A DNA stretch of 64,000 nt, from positions 39,138,118 to 39,202,117 of the forward strand of contig NC_053149.1 of the NCBI RefSeq assembly GCF_016808335.1, given 5' to 3'. A program made the translations under genes and the position numbers. The notes beneath the pieces were generated by a model. That model did no database searches, was not told where the DNA came from, and worked only from the letters and a program-made list of their open reading frames with translations. The stretch comes from Panicum virgatum (Eukaryota > Streptophyta > Magnoliopsida > Poales > Poaceae). Positions 46,628-59,210 of this stretch are shown here, piece by piece (position 1 is the first letter of the stretch; every line of letters starts with the position of its first letter).

Positions 46628-47534
46628 GTCCTTATTTGTTTGTTTAAAGTTCTCCATAAAAAACATCTCAATTAGTTTCCGGTAAAAGGGAAAAAAGTTT
46701 ATTTTGAACACGTAAATTCCGGCAGCAGAGACCTGGGTCGCTGGCCGGGAATTGTCAAACGAGGAACTAGTCCGCACGAATGGATTCACTGGTGCCTCCA
46801 GCAGATGTCTGATTTGTATCTTCACGCTGTTCTTGGACAAAGGATGTTTTCAAGCATGATTGCCCAATCACTTGAACAGAAAGGCACATGCATGCAATCT
46901 AGAATTCTAAGATGACCGCTCGCACGGCGCACCTCTCTGAGAAATTTCCGTCGCTGATTAACCAACAAAGTATTTTTACTTTGCTTCTTTTCTCCGTCAG
47001 AGATGAACTGTATGGCAGTCAGGATTCAGAATACAACAAAAACTTTTTTTTTTGGATAAGGGAAACTTTATTGATTTTAAGAGGTTACATCAAAGTAACA
47101 CAATAATTTGAAACTGTCCCGGCCTCTGTCAAACGCACACAGCCTAAAGAGAAAAAACTGAAACTGATACAGAAAAACTATATTCATAAATAAGGAATTA
47201 TAGATTAGAATTGGTGGATGAAGGCGACCATAGTTACAGCTAGCGGTCTGTTCTTCGAACTATCAACCTAGGTCTGAGATTAGAAGCTTTCTTGGAATGG
47301 CACTGCCCCCCGCCCAGCTCCACCGTACCGCGTGCGCCTTTAGGACCTGATAAAAGGGTTATTATAAACTCCCAATAATAAATAAGCGTTCTAACAAGAT
47401 TTTCAATAAGATTCCATAGTATCATTCACTGGGAGTGGCTAATTCACAAGTGATCAATATTTGCAGTCCTAATATTGCAATTTTTTCTCCCAATTCCAAA
47501 CAACGGCCTTACCCCACAGCTCCTATCTATCTAT
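46628..47534. other. Intergenic with retroposon-like tail
   Basis: A minus-strand frame at 46619-46840 has no recognisable domain. At 47045-47110 an oligo(T) run followed by ggataagggaaactttattg looks like the reversed 3' tail of a LINE or SINE, but no body is identifiable. Nothing else is supported. Confidence 0.35.
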
Positions 47535-48356
47535 GGCCCTGTTTGTTTTGCGCTACAACTTCTAGCGCTACAACTCCTTGCGCTACAAGAGAATCTTGCA
47601 TGCATGAAGTACTAAATGAAGCCTATTTGTAAAACCTCTTCACGGATGGATGTATCTTTACGCGACTAATCTAATAACAGTAATTAATCTATGATTAGCT
47701 ACAGTAATGCTATAGTAACCATCATCAAATCATGCGGTCAAAGACCTCATTAGATTCGTCTCGTGAAGTATGTGGAGTTAGTTTTATAAACTGACTTTAT
47801 TTAATCTATACTATAAAAGTTGAAACAATTGGATACAATTCCCACCCATTTTTTATCTACCCACCCTCTCACAAAATACCTCCAGATGCCCCACGTGTAA
47901 CAACGTGTAAGGGCTAGCTGCTTGACAAAAACATTGGCAGACCGAAAAACCTCCTGGCGCCAGTTGATTCTGCCCTGCGACAAAAAAAATTTGGGGACCG
48001 ATGCATTGTCCACCCGCCTCTGTACACGCCGTGCGGTGGGGACACAGATTGGGACACTCACGCAGCGATAGGAAACTTTATCACCTTCCATAATCACCCT
48101 GATGACAACCGTGGTTCTCGCCGTGAAATGATAGGAAATTTGATCGCCTTCCATAATCTTCCATAATCACCCTTCGCAGTGCCTGCTGCCGAACGGCCGC
48201 TGCACTCCTTGTGCAGCCAGCTGACAGCGCCGCCGTGCTGCTGCGGCAAGGAGCTCACGAGCCCCGGGTGGGAGGTGAGCCCGGCAGCGGCGGCGGCCGG
48301 GAATATTTGGGCATCGCCGTGTGATGCGGTGATCGGTGGTCGTGCGCGCCGACGGG

Positions 48357-48502
48357 CAGGGGCGTAGACAGGGGGCGGGCAGGGGCCTGGCCCCTATGGC
48401 TCCCAAATTTACATTGAAAATTTGAATTTTGATTAAATTTTTATATAAATTAGTATGGTTGCTCACTCCTAATAATGAAAAAAAATCCTGACTCCGCCCC
48501 TG
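48357..48502. mobile_element. hAT-type MITE nested in the Helitron, 146 bp
   Basis: Ends caggggcg and cgcccctg are inverted. Flanks ccgacggg (48349-48356) and ccgacggc (48503-48510) agree in 7 of 8 positions, fitting an 8-bp hAT target duplication. The interior is AT-rich. Confidence 0.7.
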
Positions 48503-49010
48503 CCGACGGCAGTCAACCGCTGCTCCGACGTTCCCGGTGCCCGACGGCTATTCCGAGGGCCGCTGCTCCGACGGCCACGGCTCCCAACGGCCATCGCTCC
48601 CGGCGCCCGCTGCTCCTGACGGTCCTAGCTCCCAGCGACCGTTGCTCCTGAGGGCCATCGATCTCGACGGCCACGGCTCCTGACGGCCATCGATGATCGA
48701 TCACGACGGCCATTGATTGGAAGGTAAACCATACTCCTGATTTTTTTACATTTCTTTTGCATGTTCTAAGCACCATTTGAATTTGCAACAGGCCTGCACT
48801 CTTGGCTCGCCACCATCGGGAAGGGTGCCGTAGATGCGCGACACGTTTGCTTCGCAGTCGCCGAGAAGGGTGCCCTAGACATTCACAGTCGCCAAGAAGG
48901 GTGCCGTAGATGTCGCGAGCAGGCCAAACGCCAGACGACCATGCTCTACGTTGACGGCCCGACCGCCCGAACAATCGGCGCAACCACGCCGACAACCACG
49001 GTCTAGATCG

Positions 49011-49363
49011 ATGGCGCACCGCGACAACAAGGAACAACGTGTAACCAACACGCGGAATCAAGATGTTGCTCCTAAAAAAAGAACAAGAAATCTTGAAGAC
49101 GGTGAGTGCCGCAACATTAGTTTGTTCAATTTCAGTATCCGGAAAATAAATTCTTTACCCTACATCTTATCAAATATATATGTGTGTATGTCTATTTCCT
49201 AGATGATGATGATCTAAGAAACATTAGGCGTCAAAAATCAAGAGATCGCTATGCGAATATGCCGTCAGATAAGAAGGCAGAACTTAATGCAAAAAAACGG
49301 GAAAACTATCATCGAAAGAAGGCAGAGAAGCAATTTGTTGGTTCGTTACATGTTGCTATATAA
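49011..49363 (+). CDS. Spliceable two-exon mini-ORF in Helitron
   Basis: Exon 1 (49011-49101) starts MAHRDNKEQRV and ends at a good donor (gaagacg then gtgagt). Exon 2 (49203-49363) follows a tttcctag acceptor and reads DDDLRNIRRQKSRDRYAN, then KKAELNAKKRENYHRKKAEK before a TAA. The phase matches, giving 83 residues, highly basic in the second half. Similar basic repeats (RxRYAxM, KKRENY) occur at the start of plant Helitron proteins, so this is either a remnant of the autonomous parent or a captured piece. Function and expression are unknown. Confidence 0.45.
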
Positions 49364-49890
49364 TTTATGAAAGTTGTATTATGCCACAAATATATTATGA
49401 AAGTTATATTATGCCACAAATATAATTTATGCCAGCATTGACTGATACACCCCAGTCGGCATTGTTACATGTTGTTGGAATTCAATATTTGAATAAATAT
49501 TTGGTGTACATGTGTAAACATACTTTTTTTTCTTGATCCGTAACATGTCTATTATAACATTATTTTTATATGTATTCTTGTTATAATTTTGTTGATTGTG
49601 AATAAGATTATATATATTTTGAAGTATTTTTAAGTTTTATTATTCTAAAATAATATTGTGCCTCAGTTTACAATCATTTTGTATTGATATTACTACTTAA
49701 CTTTTTGTACTCTCTAATATAATAGCTACCGTATAATAATATTTTAAAATATAATTATTTCTTAAACATGTGATATTTTTAAATATAATTATTTTTAAAC
49801 AAGTGCCTGTGGCACGTGCACATCCACTAGTATCTTTAATTAGTGGTCAAAGTTATGCTATGACTAGCGTAGCACAAACCAAACAGAACC

Positions 49891-50870
49891 TATATCTATA
49901 TCTATATATACTATAAAGATTGAATATAATTGAAAATCTTTTTCACCTAAATCGGCTCCACCTTACCCCTCACGTCGAAGTCATATATCAGGAGTCAAAA
50001 AGATGGGATGAGATAGACCCATTAAAATCATGAGTTGGCAGATGTTTCTGTCTAAAAACGAATTCTTTTCTCATCCGCGCTTCCTTACCCGCCCGCCATA
50101 CTATTCGCGCCGCAACTCCTAATGTCGACACCCTCCGATCACCCGAGTGCGACCGCGGCGAGGCACGTTAGCACGACGGCGGCGCTGGCGGCGGAGCAGC
50201 ATAGGTCCACGAGCGCCTCGTGTCGCGCCTTGCACTCCTTCCTCTCCCCATCTTGCCGAGCACAGGTCAATTATGTCAGTCTAAGTATGTTTTAGCCTTT
50301 GAGAAATCTAATTAGTTAAAATTGTGTAATTAGTTATTTTTTCAACTGCATATAATGCTTCATGCATGTGTTCGAAGATTCGATGTGATGGGTACCGTAG
50401 AAAAAAATCTGGAACTAAACAGGGCCTAATGTGCACGCATGAGTACATTCTAAGTTATGAGTTTTAGTGGAAATTTAGGTTCCTTTCTTTTTTGCTAAAG
50501 GAATATAGCATTGTCATTTACATTAACTGAATAAAAAACTGATACCACTAAATATACTATGATGTTCAACAATATATTTCGGATATACGTGCATACCACA
50601 AGTACACTTTGATAGTATACTATAAAGATCGAAAATAATTAAAAATATTTCTCATCTGGATTGGGTTTATTGTACCCCTCATATTAGGCCCACCTGTTAA
50701 GCTCGAAAGGGTGAAAAGAAGGATAGACCCATAGAAATTACGAGTTAGGAGATATTTCTGCCAAAACCGAATTGTTTTTCACACCTACTGTAGTCCTACA
50801 CGCCCACCACGCTAAGATCGTCCTGCACCATCTCTCACCATTACCACATAAATGATTTGGAGGAACTTTT
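49891..50870. other. Helitron-like 5' ends and MITE tail
   Basis: tatactataaagattga (about 49908) and tatactataaagatcga (about 50617) resemble the 5' end of the Helitron at 47805 and share the following 150 bp or so with each other (both contain agatagaccca/ggatagaccca and gag(t)tggcagat/gagttaggagat variants). Neither has an obvious 3' end. At about 50340-50430 a segment ends tggaactaaacagggcc, a common grass MITE terminus. A GC-rich scrap near 50140-50270 is not recognisable. Confidence 0.5.
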
Positions 50871-51719
50871 GTTTTTTTTTCCAGGGGCGGATCCAAATGT
50901 ACCCCGCTCCTACAAAAGGAGTGGGCACTGTAGCAGTTGACCCACCCCTGGAAGTACATCTTTAGGGGGTGGGTGGTGGCATCAGCCGCGCCTGAAAATG
51001 GGGCTCATTTTCAGGGGCGGCTGGTGCTGCCATCCGCCCCTGAAACATATCTCTAGGGGTGGGTAATAAGGCCACCCGCCCCTCAAAACGCCCATAAATA
51101 TCTGGGCGCAGCCTTCTTTCTCCTCCCGACAGAAAAGTGTCTCCTCGATGGAGGTGCAGTCCGAAAATACAATAAATCAATAATAAAGGCAAGGTTTTAA
51201 ACTCGATTTCCTTAGAATTGAAGGGTCTAGGAGGTAAGTAGATTCTAATTCTATGTTTTCCCTAAGATTTTGGGTTAATTTTAAGGCTCAAATTGTGCTC
51301 TCATCCCTCTAGCTATATGTGGATCTCCATTAGATGGATTTACCATTTAAGCCACGATTTGCCTTAATTTTTCGATAAAGTTATGCCATTTTAGTTGGAT
51401 AATATGATTATGTAATTATTTGGGCCCAATCTTCATGTTGTAGCTTTATCTCTAAGTAAACAAATTCCTAGATATATAGAGGAGAGAGAAAAAGATTTAA
51501 TTTCCCCCTATATTTACACAAATGCATGATAATTTTTTCCATAAAATGTAATGGTGCAATAATCGGTTGGGGTTTGAATTTTTTTAGTCAGTACACAGTA
51601 ATTTTTTCAATATCTACCCTTAGGTGTAGGTTTATTTAGCATTTATTGTCCAAATTATTTAAGAGCTTTTTTTAATCAGTTTAAATTATCTATTGATTTT
51701 CTGTTGTTGGTGTTTAGAG

Positions 51720-54700
51720 ATGGATAGGACTTGAATGTACAAAGCACGAAGGACGGATAAATATTTCTATGGAGAAGTTGATAAATTCATTCAAGCTGCG
51801 GAAAACCATGCAAAAATTGAAAAAACATAGCTGATACCTTGCCCGTGCAGAACCTGCAATAATATGAGAGTATTCTGCGACACAACTATAATTAGGTCGC
51901 ATATGTTGATTAGTGGTTTTGTAGACAACTACATGATCTGGAATAAACATGGTAAAGAAGCACCACTTTCGAGAGAGAATCTACTCGATGAAATAATGCA
52001 AGACCCCGAGTTTAATATGTTGTTTGATGATTTTGATGATGCTGGCAGTGATGATGAAGATGTTGGTGGTGGCTATAGTGATGGTGTCGACGAGGGGCCC
52101 ATCCATCGTGGCAGCGAGGATGATAGCAATGAACTTGACGATGGTGATTTCCTGAGCCTGTTGTTGCGTCACACCAAAGCGGAGCTTTTGGTTGGTAGTG
52201 CAAAGGGGTTAGAAACTTTGAGACGGTGAAGAAATCAACCAAGGAAAATGTATACAAGCGATCTAAAGGATGTCCGAAACACTAGACCGTTCTTCATTTT
52301 GTACTTGAGCTGTTGATCCTAAAGGCTAAGTATAGCTGGTCAGACAGTAGTTTCAATGATCTCCTGGGTATGTTGTCCTAGTTGCTTCCGAAGCCAAATA
52401 AAGTGCCTGCGAACACATATCGAGCAGAGAAGATTGTCAGCCCATTCACAATGGGTGTGGAAAGGATTCGTGCATGCCCAAATCATTGTATTTTGTATCG
52501 TGGGGATACTTTCAAAGACTTGGACAAATGCCCTGTATGTTCTGCAAGTAGATACAAAAACAATGCTGGTTATTGTGGTGGCGATAATGAAGGTCTAGTA
52601 GACAGGAACAAAAGAAAGAGCAAGGGTGCAGCGAATAGTGTTGCCTCAGTTGAGCCACTAGACACTACTTTAGGCATCTCTAAGAAGCAGAGGCGAATTC
52701 CTGTGATGGTTATGTGGTACCTCCCTGTTGCTGATCGCCTAAGATGTTTCTTCTCCAACCCAAAGGATGCTGAACTGATGTGCTGGTGGGATTCAGATAA
52801 GCGCAAGAAGGGCGACGGAAAGCTTCGACATCCAGCCGATGCTCTCTAGTGGAAGAAATTCAATGAGCAGTATTATCTGGAATTTGGAAATGACCTGAGG
52901 AACATTAGGTTTGCGTTGAGTATGAACAAAATGAATCCGTTTGGTTAAAGGACTATCACTCACAGCACTTGGCCGGTGGTCTTGACGATGTATAACCTGC
53001 CTACATGGTTGTGCTAGAAGAGAAAATATCTTCTATTGTCCATCCTTATACAAGGACCCAAGCATCCTGGCATCGATATTGATGTTTTTCTTGAGCCTCT
53101 AATGCAAGAGATGGAAACTCCGTGAAAGGAGGGTATCGATATGTTTGACGCTTTTACACGGCAGACCTTTAATGAGCTATTATCTTCACCACCATCTATG
53201 ATTACGAGGCTCTATTTGTCCTTTCGGGATAGATTAAAGGTAGGAAGGGATGCACGGTCTGCGTGGATGAGACTGTTGTTGACACCAGATTTTGGTAAAT
53301 CTGATGTAATATGAATAATGAAGCAAATCGGCTGTTGGGGAATGATGAAGCAATCGGCTGTTGGTGTTTAGATGGAGTATCAACATAGAAGCTGATATGC
53401 CTTGGCAGTTGCCGATAGAGCCAGGAGCATGCAAGTATATAGAGATCACACGTGAAGGCAAGAAGCTAATAAGACTTGCATGCATATACGTGGTTACATC
53501 ACGTGAGGAGTCTTCGTTAATTGAGTATGGTTAGCACCTGGCCGGATTATTTTGTTTGATAATGAAGGCAAGTCAAATGAAATATATGATCTGCATGTGA
53601 ATGCATCCGGATGCAAATGTTGCAGATAGAGGTGTATGCATTATTCGGCTTAATCTGGCCGGGTAATCATGGATTAGCATGCAGGACAAAGCAAAGGAAG
53701 TTTCGTGTGTGGGAGAAGCCAGAGAATCAAAGAAACTTGCATGCGCATGTATTGGCAAGCTACATGTACGTACTAACAAGGGGCAAAGTTTATGGCTGGT
53801 TTCCATAATTAAATATGTGGAGATGATCACCTGCCAAGTGCACATGGAGGCAATGTTGATTAAATAAAGGAACAAAGAAGCCATGTATACGGCACATGCA
53901 AGAGCCTGGGACGGACGGATCGGTGAGAGGCTTTGTTAGTAAGGATTCACCAGAAAGAGAAGATAGAGTCAATGTATCTTAGTATTTCTTTTTAGTTTAG
54001 ATTTTGCTTGTGAGGCAAGTTAGTTCACGGTATAAATATGTACTCTTAGTCTCTGTAAAAGATTTGTCACACGACCAATACAAACACATTTACTTTCTCA
54101 AGTACCTTTACCTTTCTGCAATAGGAGTAGTAGTAATGTAGATTTCTGATGGGTTCTTCAGCAAGCTGGGCTGCATCACTTTGATCTCTAGTTCGCCGCG
54201 GTCTTCGTCTACCAGGAGTTCTAGACTTTAAACACCGGGCGCATCGCTGTGGTTTCGTCTAGATTCACCTACAAGTTATCGGGTATCCCAGATCTCAACT
54301 TCCGGGCGCATCGCTGTCGTTGAATCTGGTTCTTATCCAAAAGTACCTTGGATCTTCGGCCGACAGCACATTCGCTTCTGTCTGGATCTACGGTATTCAC
54401 CGGTTATCGATTTTGCCCTATCTTGTGAGCATTATCTCTTGCTAGATGTGGTAGAATCATAATTATCCTAGTCTTGAGTAAGATCGCATCGGCTTATTTA
54501 TCTTTAATCTATCGTCTTGTTGTTTAGATTGATTTAATTAGCTTTATTTTGATAAAATAAACGTTAGATTGTTCAATGGCCTGTTGCATTTTAATCTTGG
54601 CTGCTTCTCAAGTGTTGTCAGGAACGAGTTCTATTGTGAATAGATCTATTGCCTGGTGAGATTAGATTAATCTTTTGCTAGTAGTATTTCTAGACTGCAA

Positions 54701-56300
54701 CTTCCGGGCGCCTCGCTGTCGTTTCATCTAGAAATACTGGTGGTAATGTTAGTCGAAGCATTATTGGCTTATGATCCTGTTCATGGTGGATTAAGAGCCC
54801 AATGACACTCTGTTTTCTATCGGCTTCCTAGCCGATAGCTCCTGAGCTTTATTATCATTAATTGCATAAATGTAGTTCGGAGAATCGATGAGTTGCTTAT
54901 ACTCATGAGGATGTTGGAAGTCGGCCTCATGGCGAACTGTGCTGTTATTCATTTATCATGGCCGATTATTCATTTATCATGTTTTATTTTGCTGTGCTGT
55001 TATCGCTACTGGTGCCATGATGAAATCGGCCTGATTGGCCGATCCCATTTGACCTTAGAAGAATTATCCTCACCTTGTCAGTTGAATGGTCAAACTGACT
55101 GGCACGCTTGGTTTGTATTCTGAAGCTTTGGCGAACAGTGCCTTCAGATTCCAGCGTGTTGATTTTTGCATCAACAACTGTATCATCTTTCCTTTAAGGT
55201 TCTAGAAAGTTAGTTTACTTTGGGTATAGACGCTTGTTGGTGGAAGGACATCGATACCAAAGTAAGAAGTTCTACAACTTTTTTGTTGGCAAGCCTGGAT
55301 TACATTCTGCTCTAGTAAAAAGAGACGAACACTATGTTTTCAAAATGGTGAGGACCATTCAGGTTAGTTATGGGAAGGTGACAAAAGATGGAAAGAAGAA
55401 AAATAGAGATAAGGCACCAATCGAAGGCGTACCATTCAAGAAACAGTCCATCTTTTACAAGTAATTGCCGTATTGGGGTGATCTCGAAGTCCGCCATGCA
55501 ATCGATCATATGCACCTAAAGAATTATGTGTTTGGTAACACGATTGGGCTCCTTCTGGAGACATCAGCAAATATAAAGGATACCTTAAAGTCACGTCATG
55601 ACTTGGTAGCCATGAAGATAAGGGAGGATCTTCACCCTATAGATAAAGGAAATGGAAGATATGAACTTCACCCAGCTTGCTATAACTTGACACGTGATGA
55701 GAAGAAGGCAATGTGCGAGAGCTTACGGGGGATCAGAGTCCCAAGTCTTTTTTCATCCAACATAAAGAAACTAGCCTCGATGAAAGACCTCTCGCTATGC
55801 AGCTATAACTGTCACGATTGTCATGTGTTGTTGACGATGTTCCTTCCTATTGCAATCAGAGCGATCAAGCCAGTATACGTGAAGATGGTAATCACTCGAT
55901 TGTGTTATTTCTTCAACAAGATTTCTCAAAGGTGATCAATGAAGATGAATTGAATGATCTCCAAGAATTTATTGGGGAGACTATGGCACAACTCGAGATG
56001 TGCTTCCCTCCCGGTTATATAATAGGGCACTTAATCATTCACATGGTCGACCAGATACGTGCACTTGGTCCACTTTACCTACACCAAATGTGGATGTACG
56101 AGCGTTTCATGTCCATTCTAAACCGGTACGTACTAAATCGTGCTTATCCTAAGGGTTCCATGATCGAGGAATACAGTACTGAGAAAGTCATCGAGTGTTG
56201 CCTTGGTTACCTAAATGATAAAGTATCCATTGATTTGTCCGTTCCTTTGCATAGCCCCATATCCTTGATACTACTTTTAGATGAGAGAGATGTCATATGA
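51720..56300 (+). pseudogene. CACTA transposase (TNP2-like), broken
   Basis: Blocks in order match plant TNP2 transposases: an N-terminal region with KARRTDKYFYGEVDKFIQAA and NNMRVF near 51735-51880; an acidic linker; GVERIRACPNHCILYRGD, then CPVCSASRYK near 52450-52560; RIPVMVMWYLPVADRLRCFF, then LRHPADA near 52695-52850; FDAFTRQTFNELL near 53140. After the solo LTR, KKQSIFYK and LPYWGDLEVRHAIDHMHL near 55440-55520, then a HDCHVLLTMFLPIAIR block (55815), then RFMSILNRYVLNRAYPKGSM near 56100. Stops (for example near 52849, 53020, 55462) and several frameshifts inactivate it, and the LTR insertion splits it. Confidence 0.88.
53277..55176 (+). mobile_element. Solo LTR, 1.9 kb, with 5-bp TSD
   Basis: Starts tgttgacacc and ends gcatcaaca, flanked by actgt at 53272-53276 and 55177-55181. 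Removing it with one actgt rejoins the CACTA transposase sequence (AWMRL on the left, YHLSF on the right). Inside is a TATA-like box (ggtataaatatg at about 54028) and the motif gggcgcatcgctg, which recurs at about 54238, 54303 and 54707. No retroelement interior is present, so unequal recombination between the two LTRs probably removed it. The strand is given from the TATA orientation and is an inference. Confidence 0.82.
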
Positions 56301-56465
56301 TAACATGGAGTTTTTAATTGATGGGTGCATAAGTGGATATGTTGCTAACTTCTAGTGTAGAAGTGTAGCATGTGGTAGTGGACGTGTACGTGCTTAGAAG
56401 TGTAGCATGTGGTAGTGGACGTGTACGTGCTCTTGATCATGGGAGTCTAAAATGAATCTCACTAA

Positions 56466-56772
56466 GGGCATCCATAGTGTATAGAACCTAAGGTGGTGCT
56501 AAGATACTGCCGCGTCGTAGTTGCTAGCTTAGCCAAATTCAGTCCAATGTATAGCACCACCTTGCACCTCACCATGGATTGAGGTGGGCCCACAAGCACA
56601 GCTTTTCCACCCCTCCCTCGTCTCCCATCTCTCCTCTAGCACCGGGTGCTTAAAGTTGACACATGTGCCAGGAGGTGCTAGTGTAGCACCCCCACTCCAA
56701 TGTATAGCACCTCAACTTTCTTTCTCTCTCTCTCCTCTTGGCATCCCCTTGGTAACAACGTTGGAGATGCCC
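56466..56772. mobile_element. Tourist-like MITE, 307 bp
   Basis: Ends gggcatccatag on the left and ttggagatgccc on the right are inverted with few differences, flanked by taa at 56463-56465 and 56773-56775. A TWA-type 3-bp duplication indicates PIF/Harbinger (Tourist). Confidence 0.8.
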
Positions 56773-56775
56773 TAA

Positions 56776-57712
56776 GGGTCACAACAATTTGACAAAGCTC
56801 AATGAGAAAACAAGTTGCATATGTGGAAAGGCTTTTCAAACTTGTAACTCATATGGCTTTGGATGGGAATTTTGTGCATTAAGGAAGTATATTTTATTTT
56901 TGTATTTTTTAAAACAAATACTCTGGATATCAAGCATCACATAGGAGAAGATTATAGCAACTCTGGTCAACCATATCATAGCCCACAACAACCTAGACTT
57001 AGTTTTGCTTTTTGCTACCCACAAGTTTCAGGGTTAAGGTTTGAACATTTAGCCATCAAACTCAAAACTAGGTGGAGCATAAGGTTGTAACTAGGCATAT
57101 GAAAGGAAATAACAGAGCAACTATTCATCATCGCAACATGGAAAAACTACACATGCTTACCGCACATATTGGAAAGCAAATAAATATTTTTGGGTTTTCT
57201 AAGTTTTGCAATTTTTTTAATTTTAGTTATGCAATTTTTTTAATTTTAGTTATGCAATTTTTTATTTGATTTTAGTTATGCAAGTTTTTATGGATTTTCT
57301 AGTTTTTGCAAATTTTTTATTTTGTTTCATGCAATATTTGAAAGCGGTAAAGGGATAGAGTTTGATACAAGTTACCTCCCGTGGGGGTCCTTCCCCAAGC
57401 TAGCTTCAGACTCACTGCTGTTGGTTGGGATTAAACCCAGCCCAACAGTAGTAATCCCTGCACTCCTTCTGTAGCTGCAAATGTTGCTGCTCCATGTTGT
57501 CGATCCTCTAGCCTGTATGTCGCTGCTAGTCCTGACTGGACTGGACGTGCTGGCACAGTGACTCATCAATGTTATTAGCGCGGACGTTCAGCTCGCCCAG
57601 CTGCTGAGTAAAAGAGCTGAACCCTCTGGACGAAGCTGAACATCGGGCAATAGGTGGAATACAGCTGGAGCTAGAACTGGTGGACCGGCGCCCTGGGGCT
57701 TGCCGTGCCCAT
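56776..57712 (-). other. 3' remnant of an Athila-like element (minus strand), plus tandem repeat
   Basis: On the minus strand 57712-57520 reads a gag-tail-like sequence (QLGELNVRANNIDES, then RIDNMEQQHLQLQKEC), and the adjoining sequence ttacctcccgtgggggtcc resembles the ccgggaggtaactc box of the element at 60825. At about 57205-57290 a 24-bp unit (ttagttatgcaattttt) is repeated three times. No intact gene. Confidence 0.45.
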
Positions 57713-59183
57713 TGTTGGCGGTTGATATCGGTAATTTTCGCCGCCAACACTCTGCCTGATTTCATGAAACATAGGTCATAATCATGCCATAACCATTATA
57801 TCTAATGAGTTCCACAAGTTTTGGTGCATATTTGATCTCAGGAACAACATATCCAAAATTGACCCAAAACGGATACTGTTTGGACCGGAAGGCCCGAGTC
57901 CAGCCGACCGGCATAGCTGCTGTGGAATTTTGGCATGAAATTTTACCAGAGCCATCTAGAGGGGGAATTCTGGCCAATGCAATGGGTAGTTTCCTAGAAT
58001 GCACAAGTTGGAACCGGAAGGCTTGAACCCCTAAGCAAAACGGAGGAATTCTGTGCCATGATCAGAGAACAAGATATCTACCCATCCAGGAGTAATCTCC
58101 AACCATTGAGGAGTGTGTCGGTGCAATGGTGGGCCGAAATGCCTCCAGAGCCAGGCTGCCCGGCCCAAGAAAAGTCAGTTTGACAAACGGCCTTTTGCAC
58201 TGACCTCCAAAGAGCATTAGGAGCATCCACTCGAAGGCGGTGGACAGATGGCGTGACTCCTAGGCCGGCCGGCTTAGGGGAGGCCGGCCGGCCTGACTTT
58301 GTCATGCCACGTGTGCAGCCTTCGCATGGAAGTTACGACGCCGACCTCCTTGCGTGAAGTGTAGGCGTTTTCGTGATAACCGCCTTGGAAGCACTACAAT
58401 AGGGAGCCCCCACCCCTCATTCAAGACACGGAGAATTGGAGCAAGTCCAAGGTGAAGCGTAGCACTCCACATATCTTTAGAAAATAGGGAGAGAGGCGAG
58501 GTGAGAGTCCGGAGTGGAGCCGGAGTGTCGGCCCCTCTCCAACTTTGTGCCTCAGAAGAATGAAGCTTCAATTTGAGTAATTTCCTCTTCTTTCGTCAGT
58601 ATTACTTTCTCTCCTTTATATTATTAGTACTTGAATACTTGATCTCTCTAGTTGCGGGATCCCTTGTCAGTGTAAGTAGCAAGATCTACTTATTTGAGGT
58701 TGCTCTTTATCTTAATGTGAGATAGGATTAAGTGACTCGATAGTTTAGGAGTCGTACCTAGACTTGGTTAGTTGCCTTGGGTTGTGTTCCACCCCACGGA
58801 ACTGCAGTGGTAGGCAGCAGGTGGTGGTAGCCCTGTCCACCCTTTGTAGTCCACCATGTTCGGGTGTTTTCATAGATGTAGTTGCTGACCGACGTTGGAC
58901 TCCCTTCTCATCCCAGTTTGAGTCCTTCTCTTAGGCCGCCGAAGTAACTAGAGTACAAGTCAAGTATTCTTGACAGGAGTAGTTAGTAAGACGACGTTAG
59001 ACTACCTCTACGTATCTTATCTGTACCTCTTCACTCCCGTCATAGCCCCTGGATAAACAAGAGTTACTACTCAGTACACTTCTCATTCCTCACGGATTCG
59101 ATACCCTGGAATACTTCAAGGTGAAAGCTACATCGGTATCCTATGCTTGTGGATTTATTCTGTTAGACTAAGAACTGCCAACA
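57713..59183 (+). repeat. LTR of Athila-like element 1
   Basis: Starts tgttggcggttgatatcgg and ends aactgccaaca just before a primer-binding site. The first 45 bp form a small hairpin (ttggcgg and ccgccaa). It shares about three quarters identity by eye with 61872-63335. A GGCCGGCC-containing palindrome pair (ggccggccggc at about 58262 and 58283) lies in the middle. Confidence 0.75.
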
Positions 59184-59187
59184 AGCT

Positions 59188-59210
59188 TTCTCGCGCCGTT
59201 GCTGGGGAGC
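59188..59210 (+). promoter_or_regulatory. Primer-binding site, element 1
   Basis: tcgcgccgttgctgggga is a two-mismatch version of tggcgccgttgccgggga, the primer-binding site found in Athila-type gypsy elements (tRNA-Asp type). It lies a few bases after the LTR. Confidence 0.75.

Larger units (their letters stand above)
47805..49830 (+). mobile_element. Non-autonomous Helitron, 2.03 kb
   Basis: The 5' end is tctatactataaaag after an A at 47804. The 3' end is gtgcctgtggcac (a 5-bp stem with a 3-base loop) followed about 11 bp later by ctag at 49827-49830, then T. This matches TC...hairpin...CTRR inserted between A and T without duplication. The interior holds GC-rich segments with imperfect repeats (cgacggcca near 48500-48715; aagggtgccgtagat near 48815-48910), a nested hAT MITE (48357-48502) and a two-exon mini-ORF (49011-49363). 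No helicase domain is present, so movement would depend on another element. Confidence 0.85.
47535..49890. mobile_element. MITE split by a Helitron
   Basis: The left part (47535-47804) starts ggccctgtttgttttgcgctac. The right part (49831-49890) ends with gtagcacaaaccaaacagaacc, whose reverse complement begins ggttctgtttggtttgtgctac. The two halves together form a MITE of about 330 bp with good inverted ends. The join reads ...ctttatttaa/tatctttaattagtgg, a continuous sequence typical of this grass MITE group. The Helitron lies exactly at the join. Confidence 0.78.
50880..56300 (+). mobile_element. CACTA (En/Spm) transposon, 5' subterminal region and transposase
   Basis: Between 50884 and 51090 the motif aggggcggntggtg and its complement (ccacccgcccctg) occur several times in alternating orientation, the usual CACTA subterminal structure. 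A transposase gene in plus orientation begins at about 51720. The terminal CACTA repeat on the left was not found and the right end was not identified after 56300. A solo LTR is inserted at 53277. Confidence 0.8.

Noticed and set aside
48513..49061. 182-codon minus-strand frame in the Helitron
   Set aside because: Built from imperfect cgacggcca-type repeats; no domain and no start context.
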